Shown here in pieces: positions 1 through 7,459 of a DNA stretch of 15,822 nt (within the stretch, counting starts at the first letter, position 1; every line of letters begins with the position of its first letter). Source of the stretch: an uncultured Haloferula sp. (lineage in GTDB: Bacteria; Verrucomicrobiota; Verrucomicrobiae; Verrucomicrobiales; Akkermansiaceae). The stretch covers positions 1-15,822 of the forward strand of contig CAMPGU010000071.1 in NCBI GenBank assembly GCA_946885645.1, read 5' to 3'. A program made the translations under genes and the position numbers. The notes under the pieces were generated by a model that saw only the letters and a list, made by a program, of their open reading frames with translations, did no database searches and had not been told where the DNA came from.

Positions 1-55
1 CCGGGTATGTCCCGGGTATGTCCCGGGTATGTCCCGGGTATGTCCCGGGTATGTC
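1..55. repeat. Five perfect 11-bp tandem repeats
   Basis: The unit ccgggtatgtc occurs five times in a row without any mismatch and is then broken at gcacgc. The array touches the left edge, so its true copy number is unknown. Eleven bases is not a multiple of three and the array overlaps no convincing gene; the short open frames through it simply repeat the unit in shifting frames. It could be a variable-number tandem repeat formed by slippage or an intergenic protein-binding array. The repeat itself is certain, the role is not known. Confidence 0.95.
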
Positions 56-68
56 GCACGCATTTCTC

Positions 69-141
69 CCTCACCGGCGGGGTGACCCGCAATCGCGCTA
101 CCATGGCCCCACGCCCGCCTCTCCGGCGTTCACCGGTGAGG
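69..141. repeat. Long-spaced 9-bp inverted repeat
   Basis: cctcaccgg at 69-77 is the exact reverse complement of ccggtgagg at 133-141, with 55 bases between the arms. The right arm overlaps the small palindrome caccggtg at 131-138. The whole 56-223 stretch between the tandem repeats and the stop of the heme protein gene holds no convincing gene. With so long a spacer this may be chance in GC-rich DNA or part of a larger folded or protein-bound structure. Confidence 0.5.
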
Positions 142-147
142 TACACG

Positions 148-179
148 AAAAGAGGGGGTCGCGCGGCTACACGCCCCCC
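148..179 (-). terminator. Probable intrinsic terminator of the heme protein gene
   Basis: Read on the minus strand, about 45 bases after the stop of the large heme protein gene, a run of C-pairing Gs (174-179 on the plus strand) and a run of Cs (154-158) can form a GC-rich stem around an inner GCG/CGC pairing. It is followed directly by TCTTTT (148-153). This is the layout of a rho-independent terminator. The T tract is short and the stem is imperfect in its middle, so confidence is moderate. Confidence 0.45.
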
Positions 180-223
180 GTCCACCTGCCGATGACGAGG
201 CAGATATTGAAGCCCCGCAGAAC

Positions 224-3200
224 CTAAGGCGTCACCAATTCCGGCTCCGGCCTCTTCTTGGGCTCCGGATCCTTGTCCTTGCGCGTTCCGAGCCAAGCCA
301 CCACGTCGCGCAGCTCGGCCGGCGTCAGGATACCACCCATCGGGGGCATGGCGGAGACGGGTGGCAGCATCGTCTCGATGTCGCTCTTCCTCACCCGCAG
401 GACTTTGCCGCTGCTATCCAAGTCCACGTGCTCCTTCGTGTCTTCGAGGATGATGCCTCCCACCGTCTTGCCCCCCTTGAGCGTGATGCTGGTGAGGCCG
501 AAGCCGGTCGCTATCTTGGCACCTGGATCAACGAGGGACTCCAGGAAATACTTCGCATCCCGGTGCTTGCCGATCGCCGAAAGATCCGGACCTGCATCGC
601 CCCCGCCGTGACCGCCACCCGCCGCATGGCAGCGCATACACTGCGCCGCCGGATGGGATTCGAAGAGCTCACCGCCCTTCTTCTCGCTCCCCCCTCGCAA
701 GGACCCGAGGTAAGGCGCAAGCGGATCCGCGGAGGCTTTGATTGCCGCCTGGTAATCCTCCAAGGCCCTTTTCACCTCCGGCTCCGGACGCGCCGCGCCC
801 GCGGCGAGCAATTCCAGCGCGGAAGGAGAAACACCGAGCTTCTCCTTCAGTCTGCCCAAGCCCTCCACGAAGAGCGCCGGGACTCCGGGAGCTTTGAGAT
901 TTGTGGCGAGCTTCCAGGCTTCCTGCTGGCGGCGGGCGCTCGAGTGAGCCACCGCGGCGCGGATACCGTCGAGCGCGGCCGCGGGTTGATCGGCCGCGAG
1001 GCGTTTGATCGCTCCGATGGCGAGTTCGTCGTTGCTCCCCTTCGCGAGATCGCCAAGCAGCTTGCCAAGGTCGGCGGGCTTGCTCGCGGCGTAGAGTTCC
1101 AGTGCTTCGGAGCGCGCGGCTCCCGGCAGGCCGCTGTTCATGACGAGGCCCCTCAGGGTCGCGTCGTCCACCGCGGAGAGATCCAGGTCATATTTCTGCA
1201 CCAGTGCCAACGCCGGCTCCGCGAGCTTCCCCTCCAGTTTCAAAAGGCTGCCGAGCACCGGCATCAGCACGTCCCGGACCTTCGCCGCATCCCGCTCTTC
1301 CAGCGGCGACCAGCGGCCCAAGGACTGATCGACGGGGTCCGGCTTGCTCCAGAGGCCGATCAGGCGCAATCCTTCCTCCCGGGCCATGGCAGGAGCTTCG
1401 GGATCCAGCACCACGTTCACCACGCGCTCGAGGTTCTTCTCGTCCCCCAGGCGGAAGGCGCTGTGCAGCAGGCGCCGCCAGTCCATCGTCGTGAGATAGT
1501 CAGGAGGCTCGTCGAGCAAGGCAGCGACCATCGGCCGGGCCTGCTCGATCCCCGCGTCGTGGATCGCCGCCAGCGCCTCGCGCGCCACCTTCGGATCCTC
1601 GTCCTCCAGGAACGCCGCGACGGCGGGATCCTTCATGCGCCGCAGGGCAATCACCCCTGCCAAACGCAGCGGCGCATCCTCCTCGTCGGCGAGCACCGAA
1701 ATCTGGCGCGGTTCGCATAGCAGCGACAGCGCATAGGAGCCGGCATGGCGCAGGTAGGGGTCCTCGTTCTCGCGCAGCATGTCCCAGAGGAAGGTGATGG
1801 CGTTGGGTTGCTTCATCCGGCCCGCCGCGATGGCGGTGAAGGCGCGCACCCGTGGCGACTCGTCCAGCAATAGCGACGCGAACTGGATGTTCGCGTCGGC
1901 CAGTCCCGACTCGCCCAGCGCTTTGATGGCCTGTGCGCGCACTTCCGCATCCGCATCCTCCAGCAATCCGACGAGCACGGTCCCCGCTCTCTGCCGGGTC
2001 TGCTTGGAAGGCAGCGTCACGAACTCGTCCGCGGAATCGGGAAGCACGGCGGCACCGCGCCGGGCGATGATGCCAAGGCCCCAGATGCCGTGAAGGCGCT
2101 CGAGGGTGGTTTTCCCTTCCTTCGCCACCCGGGAAAAGACCTCCATCGCTTCCGGTTTCCGGCTCAGCGCGAGTTGGGCACGCAGGCGTACCCGCATGTC
2201 CGGGTGTTTCATCAGTTTTTCCAGTCCCGGTGCCGGCCGCTTGCCGAAACCTTCCTCGATGATTTCCGCGGCGTACTCCGCATCCTCCTGGCGGAACATC
2301 TTGTCCGCCTCCAGCGAATAGACCCGGCCGTCCTCATGCGACTGCCAACCCGTGATAAAGTCGGTCACGTACAGCTTTCCATCCCACGAATATTCGACGT
2401 CCGTGACAGCGGCACCCCAGTTCATCTGGCGGGAGTCGCTCAGCTTCATTCCCGCACCGGAGGGTTCGACCTTGAAGGACCAGATCCCCGAATTCGCCGC
2501 CCCGCCGCGATAATCGCAGATCAGGAAACGCCCGGCCTCGCTCTCCAGAAAGCCTGTGCCGGGATGGTAGGTCAGGCCGGAGGGGCCGGCGGTGAGATTC
2601 GCCACGGGCGGCACGATGTAAGCGGGCTGATCCGCATTCAGGGGTGCCCACATGCGTTCCTCCATCCAGCGGTTCGGCGGATGCTCCTCCATCCCGATCT
2701 GCCGGTGGAAGCTGTGCAGCGCCTGGTGATCCATGGTCCAGCCGGAGTCCGCTCCTTCCATGATATAGACCACGCGCGCCTGGTCTCCCTGGTCGGAATT
2801 GTTATCCACGGAGATCGCGTTCCCGTATTCGTCGAAGGCGATCTCCTTCGGGTTCCGCAAGCCGGTGTGAACCACCTCGAAGTTCGAGCCGTCCGGATCG
2901 AAGCGGAAGACGCAGCCTTGGTCCGGGTATTCGTAGTGCTTTCCTTCCTTCGTGGTTAGGTTCATCCCGCGGTCGCCCAGCGTGCCGTAGATCCGGCCAT
3001 CGGGGCCCAGCGCGAAGCCGTTCAGATCGTGCCCCGAGAAGGACACCCGCACGCCGAAGCCGTCGAATAGCGCCTCGCGCTCGTCCGGCTTGTCCGCCTT
3101 GCCATCGCCGTCCTTGTCGCGCAGCGCCCAGATCTTCGGAATGCAGGCCAGATAGACCGTGCCTTCGTACTCGAAGACCCCCGCGGCCGGGCCGTCGAGA

Positions 3201-4141
3201 ACGTCATTGAAGCCGCGCGCGTAGATCTCGGTTTTCGCCGACTTTCCGTCTTCGCCCGGTTTTGAAAGCACCCGCACGACTTCGTCCACCTCGGTGAGGA
3301 ACTTCTTCGAGCTCTTCACCTCCTTGGTATACCACTTCTCGTGCAACTTCAGCCGGTCCGCGGTGGAACGCGAGGCGATGTCGTCGAGGTACCAGTAGAG
3401 GTGGTCCCGGTTATCCGGCACGCCGTGGCGGAAACGATGGGTCTCGGCGACGTAAATTTCGCCCTTCGGGCCGAAAGCCAGCGCGGTCGGGGAGGTGACG
3501 CCGCCGTTCTTGTAATCCGCCACGATGGTCGCCTTCGTTCCCTCCGGGATCGTCAGGCCGCCGATCGCGCTGCTGGCTATCAAGCCCGCCATATGAGGTT
3601 TCCCGCCTTTCGTGGAGGACGGGAATTTCTGGTTCGGATAATCCGTCATCAGGAAATGATCCGCCGCGATCACCCCCCAGCCGCCGCTCTCCTCGTCATA
3701 GAGGCGCAAACGGGCCCTCTTCCCCTTATGCTCGGAAACGTCCCACACCTGCGTGCGGAATTGCAGGCTGTTTTCGCCCGTCGCTTCGAGCACCGCCTTG
3801 CCGTCCACGAGGAGCTGCACGCCGGTTTTCCCCGGGTGCTTGCCGCCCGCGATGAGGAAGCAGATATAGTTCTCGGTGATTTTGAACTCCGGCGAGGTCA
3901 GGGAGCCCTTGGAAGCATCTCCTCCGTGGGCGGAGCAGGCCACGGATTCCTGGGCGTAGCCGGTGAGTTCGGCGGTGAGGCCGTCCATTTGCCCGCCGCT
4001 CGGAGCCAGACCGAAGGCCGCGCCCTCCACTTTCCAGTCCCCGTAGCCATCCCCTTCGAAAGCCTGGAGCACCTTCGTGGCTCCCAAGGTGGAGCCTGTA
4101 GCAAAAATCAGCCCGGAGGCGCACAGCAAACGCGTTCTCAT
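224..4141 (-). CDS. Secreted beta-propeller/HEAT/cytochrome c protein (Pirellula/Verrucomicrobium-type heme-binding)
   Basis: A 1305-residue exported protein of the large PVC-type family that joins a dehydrogenase-like beta-propeller to a heme domain; it probably oxidises a sugar or alcohol outside the cytoplasm and passes electrons to heme, but the substrate cannot be told. Residues 1-21 (MRTRLLCASGLIFATGSTLG) look like a signal peptide, which is why I start at the ATG at 4141 rather than at the longer open frame from 4249, whose extra 36 residues are Pro/Arg-rich and precede that signal. Residues about 22-175 form a beta-sandwich that recalls the extra domain of GH32 levanases (YGDWKVEG, AFGLAPSGG). 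A six-bladed propeller follows at about 195-615, with an acidic DKDGDGKAD loop near 342-350. HEAT-type helical repeats run from about 635 to beyond 1000. A cytochrome c domain ends the protein: CMRCH at 1168-1172 (bases 626-640), and the Met of SAMPPM near 1265 is the likely axial ligand. The gene stands alone, followed by a probable terminator. Confidence 0.9.
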   Translation of the reverse strand: MRTRLLCASGLIFATGSTLGATKVLQAFEGDGYGDWKVEGAAFGLAPSGGQMDGLTAELTGYAQESVACSAHGGDASKGSLTSPEFKITENYICFLIAGGKHPGKTGVQLLVDGKAVLEATGENSLQFRTQVWDVSEHKGKRARLRLYDEESGGWGVIAADHFLMTDYPNQKFPSSTKGGKPHMAGLIASSAIGGLTIPEGTKATIVADYKNGGVTSPTALAFGPKGEIYVAETHRFRHGVPDNRDHLYWYLDDIASRSTADRLKLHEKWYTKEVKSSKKFLTEVDEVVRVLSKPGEDGKSAKTEIYARGFNDVLDGPAAGVFEYEGTVYLACIPKIWALRDKDGDGKADKPDEREALFDGFGVRVSFSGHDLNGFALGPDGRIYGTLGDRGMNLTTKEGKHYEYPDQGCVFRFDPDGSNFEVVHTGLRNPKEIAFDEYGNAISVDNNSDQGDQARVVYIMEGADSGWTMDHQALHSFHRQIGMEEHPPNRWMEERMWAPLNADQPAYIVPPVANLTAGPSGLTYHPGTGFLESEAGRFLICDYRGGAANSGIWSFKVEPSGAGMKLSDSRQMNWGAAVTDVEYSWDGKLYVTDFITGWQSHEDGRVYSLEADKMFRQEDAEYAAEIIEEGFGKRPAPGLEKLMKHPDMRVRLRAQLALSRKPEAMEVFSRVAKEGKTTLERLHGIWGLGIIARRGAAVLPDSADEFVTLPSKQTRQRAGTVLVGLLEDADAEVRAQAIKALGESGLADANIQFASLLLDESPRVRAFTAIAAGRMKQPNAITFLWDMLRENEDPYLRHAGSYALSLLCEPRQISVLADEEDAPLRLAGVIALRRMKDPAVAAFLEDEDPKVAREALAAIHDAGIEQARPMVAALLDEPPDYLTTMDWRRLLHSAFRLGDEKNLERVVNVVLDPEAPAMAREEGLRLIGLWSKPDPVDQSLGRWSPLEERDAAKVRDVLMPVLGSLLKLEGKLAEPALALVQKYDLDLSAVDDATLRGLVMNSGLPGAARSEALELYAASKPADLGKLLGDLAKGSNDELAIGAIKRLAADQPAAALDGIRAAVAHSSARRQQEAWKLATNLKAPGVPALFVEGLGRLKEKLGVSPSALELLAAGAARPEPEVKRALEDYQAAIKASADPLAPYLGSLRGGSEKKGGELFESHPAAQCMRCHAAGGGHGGGDAGPDLSAIGKHRDAKYFLESLVDPGAKIATGFGLTSITLKGGKTVGGIILEDTKEHVDLDSSGKVLRVRKSDIETMLPPVSAMPPMGGILTPAELRDVVAWLGTRKDKDPEPKKRPEPELVTP

Positions 4142-4341
4142 CGGCGGGAACGCTAGCCACGGGCACGGGCTTGGCAATGATCCATGGGTACGGGAGTCGG
4201 CCGGATGTGACATGCGGCCGGGACGGCGGCCACCGGCCGGATCTTTCACCCCTAAAGGGACATCCCGATTCTTTCCCTGTCTCGCAGCCCCTCACCCCTT
4301 CTTAAAGAGTAAGGTCGGCCGCTTCGCCTTAGTGCGGAAAT

Positions 4342-4683
4342 TGTGAACAACTTGGGTACAGTCTTGAGAACTTCTGCCGACTGAAGAGCAAGCCTCGTAC
4401 CCAGATGCATTTTGCGACTTCAAATCGGGAAACTGCTGATCCGTGCCAAGCCTCTCTTTTTTTGCCTTGTTCACGGGCACTTTCCAAGTCCGGAACTTGG
4501 AATTCTACGATATGCCACTGTGAATCAATAGATTGAAAAGTTACGAATCCGTTTCACACCATCTGTCCACAAGTTATTCACATGTGGAGAACCCGATCCG
4601 GGGAACACTGCCGAAGGCCGTGGAATACCCTTCGTATAGCCGATTGCACTCCCTCGGGATACAGTCCCCGCTATTGTGAATAA
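4342..4683. other. Cluster of DnaA boxes; candidate replication origin
   Basis: This gene-free stretch contains two perfect matches to TTATNCACA: ttattcaca at 4574-4582 (+) and its reverse complement tgtgaataa at 4675-4683. Near matches with one mismatch lie at 4342-4350 (tgtgaacaa), 4519-4527 (tgtgaatca) and 4583-4591 (tgtggagaa, directly abutting the perfect box). Two-mismatch matches are at 4467-4475 and 4563-4571. The T-rich tract cctctcttttttt (4451-4463) fits 11 of 13 positions of the E. coli 13-mer GATCTNTTNTTTT, counting the two free positions as fits. The stretch is visibly richer in A+T than the genes on either side. No dnaA, dnaN, gidA or parAB gene is in the window, and gene direction does not switch cleanly here. 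It may be oriC, or another DnaA-binding site that titrates or regulates DnaA. Confidence 0.5.
4482..4502. repeat. 8-bp-arm perfect inverted repeat inside the DnaA-box region
   Basis: ttccaagt (4482-4489) and acttggaa (4495-4502) are exact reverse complements around the five-base loop ccgga. It lies between the T-rich tract and the central DnaA boxes. No T run follows on either strand, so it is not an obvious terminator. It could be an operator or a structural element of the candidate origin. Confidence 0.6.
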
Positions 4684-4710
4684 GCTGCCGATTTCCCCCC
4701 TGGCGAGGAC

Positions 4711-5046
4711 TCAGGCGCGTCGGGAAAGGCCGGCACCGGACCGCTCCGGGCTTCCGCCGGTAAGGAAACGCAGGATCCCGCCGACAAGTTTGGCCATCGC
4801 CACCACCACGGCCAGGACCATTCCCACCGTAAGCAGAAGCGCGACGGCGAGGATTCCTAGAAGCACCCACAAGGGCCACCAGCGCCGGTCCAGGCGGACC
4901 ACCTTCCCCCGCAGGGATTCCCATGACCTGCTTGCTTGGCCGCGCGAGCGGTCGTTACGAACCTCCGGCGGCGGGGGAGGTCCCCCGTCGATCTCCAGGA
5001 CTTCGGCTTCGATGGTATCCGGCACGGGCTTCAGTGTCGCCGACAC
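4711..5046 (-). CDS. Small single-pass or hairpin membrane protein, unknown function
   Basis: I do not recognise a named family. From the GTG at 5046 the product is 111 residues: an acidic stretch (TIEAEVLEIDGG), a proline run (PPPPPE), a basic segment (LRGKVVRLDRRWW), then a long hydrophobic stretch (WPLWVLLGILAVALLLTVG and onward to about ILRFL), and a polar C-terminus. This is the pattern of an inner-membrane protein with a charged cytoplasmic head. The start is uncertain: an ATG at 5166 would extend it but overlaps the SanA-like gene by 62 bases, and another GTG at 5025 is possible; none has a good ribosome binding site. It follows the SanA-like gene by 58 bases on the same strand, so it may be the last gene of that operon. 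Coding status is supported by the coherent membrane segment and placement only. Confidence 0.55.
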   Translation of the reverse strand: MSATLKPVPDTIEAEVLEIDGGPPPPPEVRNDRSRGQASRSWESLRGKVVRLDRRWWPLWVLLGILAVALLLTVGMVLAVVVAMAKLVGGILRFLTGGSPERSGAGLSRRA

Positions 5047-5104
5047 GCCGCGCGAGGCAATTTGAAGTTTCGCCCGAAGTTGGAACCGGATTCCGGCGGC
5101 GGTT

Positions 5105-5779
5105 TTAATCGGGTAGCGCCACCTTGTCCCCGAGATGCCTCGGTTGGGTCCCCAGCACACGGACATCCAGCCACATTTTCACCCGCGCGCCGACCTCGCG
5201 GAGCTTGGTCTTCAGTCCGCCATGCCCCGCCACGTCACGGGCGTTGAAGCCATCGATCTCCATGCCGTTTGCCCGGGCGAGGTATGCCGCTCTCTCGTTC
5301 TGGAACTTTTGCGAAATGAAGGTCACCTGGTTCAGCCCGAAAATCTCCTTCGCTCTCACCACCGAGTCCAAGGTCCGCAGGCCCGCGTAGTCGCAGACGA
5401 TCCGGTCCGCCGGGACCCCCCGCCCGATCAGCGCGCGGCGCATCTTCTCCGGCTCATTGTAGTATTTGCTGCGGTTATCCCCGGAGACCAGGATCAGCTT
5501 CAGCTTCCCCGCCTTCCACATGGCCTCCGCCGCTTCGATCCGGTAGCGGAAATACAAGTTCTCGCGTCCTTGGAACCGGTCATCGCAGCCGAAGACCAAC
5601 CCGACCTTCCCGCCGGGCAGCTTTTCCACTTCATTGTACAGCCTCCCGCGTCCCGCATGCACTGCCGCGAGGTTGGTCCACGCGACGAATGCCGCGAGCA
5701 ACAGCGCGAGCGCGGCACAGCCGAGAAAGAGACGCTTCAGCCAGCGCTTCCAGCCACCCGCCTTCCACCCTCGCGTCAC
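5105..5779 (-). CDS. sanA: SanA/YdcF-type DUF218 envelope protein
   Basis: This resembles E. coli SanA, an inner-membrane protein needed for the envelope barrier to vancomycin at high temperature; its biochemical activity is not settled. After a basic N-terminus there is one membrane span (LFLGCAALALLLAAFVAW, about residues 17-34), then a DUF218 domain. Diagnostic stretches are GLVFGCDD, the ILVSGDN motif, YYNEPEKM, GVPADRI, DYAGLRTLDSVVRA and ISQKFQNERA. With 224 residues the length is close to the usual SanA size. I chose the GTG at 5779 because its GTGA overlaps the stop of the lipid kinase gene by four bases, a typical sign of translational coupling; a TTG at 5812 would add 11 residues. 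Its place after a lipid kinase gene fits a role in envelope upkeep. Confidence 0.85.
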   Translation of the reverse strand: MTRGWKAGGWKRWLKRLFLGCAALALLLAAFVAWTNLAAVHAGRGRLYNEVEKLPGGKVGLVFGCDDRFQGRENLYFRYRIEAAEAMWKAGKLKLILVSGDNRSKYYNEPEKMRRALIGRGVPADRIVCDYAGLRTLDSVVRAKEIFGLNQVTFISQKFQNERAAYLARANGMEIDGFNARDVAGHGGLKTKLREVGARVKMWLDVRVLGTQPRHLGDKVALPD

Positions 5780-6738
5780 ACCTTCTGCTCGACGGGTTTC
5801 CACTTGGTCCAAGAGATCATGGCCTTGACGGCCTCCGCGAAACGACTGCCGATAGGTTCTTCCGGCGCGATCACCCGCAGTCGTCCGGGGTCGTCATTGC
5901 CGAAGGTCACTTCCCTCCACCGTCCTGCCAACTCGCCATCGACCTGGACGGGCACTTCCCTGTCCGCAGTTACCCGCAGGCTATGCGCCTGCATATAGCT
6001 CACCGTGGAGCCCGCGGCCTCCAGATTCCCGAGCGCGATGCCACGCAGCGAGTCCATCACCAGCTTGTAACCGGCTTCCTTGAAAACCAGCACGTCCAGC
6101 ATGCTGTCCCGGTTGTCCGCTTTATGGAACAGCTTGAATTGCCCGCCATAGAGCGAGCCGTTTCCCGCCAGTACCGCCACCCCTTCCTCGCGCTGCCCAT
6201 CACCGCAGATCACTTCCATCCGCGGCGGTTTCTCGCCCAGCACCTTTACCGCCGAAAGGAGGTAGGCCAGCGGGCCGAGCATCTTCTTGCTCTCCCAGGT
6301 GGTTTCCTCGATCACCATCGCATCGAAGCCGACCCCCGCCATCTGGACGAAGGGGATGCCGTTTGCCTCGAAGAGATCGATCTCCTTCACGTTGCCCGAC
6401 TCGATCACCTCGAAGGCGCGCGCGAGATTGTCGAAAGGGATGCCGAGCTCGCGCGCGAAGACATTCATGGTACCCGCCGGCAGGACCCCGAGCGCCGTTT
6501 GCGATCCGGCCAGACCTTGCACCACGGCATTGAGGGTGCCGTCGCCCCCGGCCGCAATCACCACCGGCTCCCCGCTGCGCGCGAAATGCGCCGCCAGCTC
6601 GCGCGCCTCCACGGCGCTGTTCGTGGCATGGAGCGCGAAACGGGTGGCGTGGTCCATGAGGAAGCGCAGGGCCCGCTGCCCTTTCTGGCCGCGCGCCCTC
6701 GGATTGAAGATTAACGGATACCGCCCGACTCCTCTCAC
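5776..6738 (-). CDS. Diacylglycerol/lipid kinase (DagK/YegS family)
   Basis: A 320-residue soluble or membrane-associated kinase that phosphorylates a lipid such as diacylglycerol with ATP, returning it to phospholipid synthesis. The catalytic domain shows PLIFNPRARG at residues 8-17, the ATP-binding GGDGTLNAV at 64-72, and GVLPAGTMNVFARELGIP at 84-101. A second beta-sandwich domain follows, with VQMAGVGFDAMV, GNGSLYGGQFKL and the VQVDGELAG stretch near the end; all are standard for the family and the length is normal. The start is a GTG at 6738; no ATG precedes the first conserved strand. The stop overlaps the start of the SanA-like gene. Sixty-five bases without a visible terminator separate it from maf upstream, so maf, this gene, the SanA-like gene and the small membrane protein may be one operon. 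The exact lipid substrate cannot be told from sequence. Confidence 0.92.
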   Translation of the reverse strand: MRGVGRYPLIFNPRARGQKGQRALRFLMDHATRFALHATNSAVEARELAAHFARSGEPVVIAAGGDGTLNAVVQGLAGSQTALGVLPAGTMNVFARELGIPFDNLARAFEVIESGNVKEIDLFEANGIPFVQMAGVGFDAMVIEETTWESKKMLGPLAYLLSAVKVLGEKPPRMEVICGDGQREEGVAVLAGNGSLYGGQFKLFHKADNRDSMLDVLVFKEAGYKLVMDSLRGIALGNLEAAGSTVSYMQAHSLRVTADREVPVQVDGELAGRWREVTFGNDDPGRLRVIAPEEPIGSRFAEAVKAMISWTKWKPVEQKV

Positions 6739-6803
6739 ACCCCGAATGGAAGCCGGGGATGGCCAAGTACCAAGCGCGAAGTGCCGGGACCCCGCAAGTC
6801 GCG

Positions 6804-7355
6804 CTACTTCCCGAGCGCGGCCATCACCTTCGCCACCGGAAGTCCCATCACGTTGTCGAAAGATCCTTTGATGCCTTCGACCAGCAATTCGCCGCTTTCC
6901 TGGATTCCGTAGGCTCCCGCCTTGTCGAGAGGATTGGCTTTTTCGAAATATGCCGTGATCCGCTCATCGTCCAGGCTCCGGAAGCGCACCTCGGTAAGAT
7001 CGTGGAAGCGCTTCACCCCGCCGCCCGGGAAAACAATGCAAACCCCGGTGCACACGGTATGGGACCTTCCCCCCAGCCGACGGAGCATCTCCCGGGCCTC
7101 CTCCAGATCCCGGGGCTTCCCAAGCGCGGTGCCATCGATCGATACCAGGGTATCCGCACCGATCACCGCCGCATCCGGGCTTCCGGCCGCTACCGCGGCC
7201 GCCTTGAGCTCGGCGTTCCTCTCGCAAAGTTCGTTGAGCGGGATCGTGTTGTCGTGGATTTCCTCGGCCGGAGAGACAGCCACTTCAAATTTCAAACCCG
7301 CTTCCGTGAGGAGTTCGCGCCGCCTGGGCGAACCTGATGCCAAGATGATCTTCAC
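6804..7355 (-). CDS. maf: Maf-family nucleoside triphosphate pyrophosphatase
   Basis: A 183-residue cytoplasmic enzyme that hydrolyses nucleoside triphosphates, including modified ones, to monophosphates and pyrophosphate. It cleans the nucleotide pool and is tied in some bacteria to septum control. The family marks are all present: SGSPRRRELL at residues 7-16, the acidic motif IGADTLV with D68, ALGKPRD with K80, and DKAGAYGIQ at 144-152. The GADT and KAGAYGIQ motifs fit the dTTP/UTP-preferring YhdE type rather than the YceF type. The ATG at 7355 places the conserved KIILASGSPRR at the very N-terminus, as in the family. It is divergent from the zinc-binding protein gene, with 104 bases between the two starts. 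Confidence 0.95.
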   Translation of the reverse strand: MKIILASGSPRRRELLTEAGLKFEVAVSPAEEIHDNTIPLNELCERNAELKAAAVAAGSPDAAVIGADTLVSIDGTALGKPRDLEEAREMLRRLGGRSHTVCTGVCIVFPGGGVKRFHDLTEVRFRSLDDERITAYFEKANPLDKAGAYGIQESGELLVEGIKGSFDNVMGLPVAKVMAALGK

Positions 7356-7414
7356 GGCGTAGGGCCTAGCGATTGGACGTCGGCTTGCAATCCTTGTCTC
7401 AAACGGCCCCTCTA

Positions 7415-7431
7415 TCGCAATTTACTTGCGA
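7415..7431. promoter_or_regulatory. 6-5-6 palindrome upstream of the zinc-binding protein gene; possible metal-repressor operator
   Basis: tcgcaa (7415-7420) and ttgcga (7426-7431) are perfect inverted arms around tttac. The site sits 28 bases before the ATG of the znuA-like gene, in the divergent space shared with maf. That is where a Zur/Fur-family repressor would be expected for a zinc-uptake gene, but the bases do not match a Zur box I know, so the regulator is inference. Confidence 0.45.
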
Positions 7432-7459
7432 ATCCGACCGAGCTTCGCACCTTTTCCTC

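Noticed and set aside
428..1720. Long plus-strand open frame (430 codons) inside the heme protein gene
   Set aside because: It lies antisense to a clearly recognisable protein, is rich in Arg and His as expected for a shadow of GC-rich coding DNA, and shows no domain or signal.
2812..2820. ttatccacg, a one-mismatch DnaA box inside the heme protein gene
   Set aside because: Isolated and within coding sequence; a single near match is expected by chance over this length.
4292..4480. 62-codon minus-strand open frame in the DnaA-box region
   Set aside because: No recognisable protein feature, atypical composition, and overlap with the binding-site cluster; more likely chance.
5689..6714. Plus-strand open frame of 341 codons opposite the lipid kinase gene
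   Set aside because: Antisense shadow of a kinase with GGDGTLN and other family motifs.
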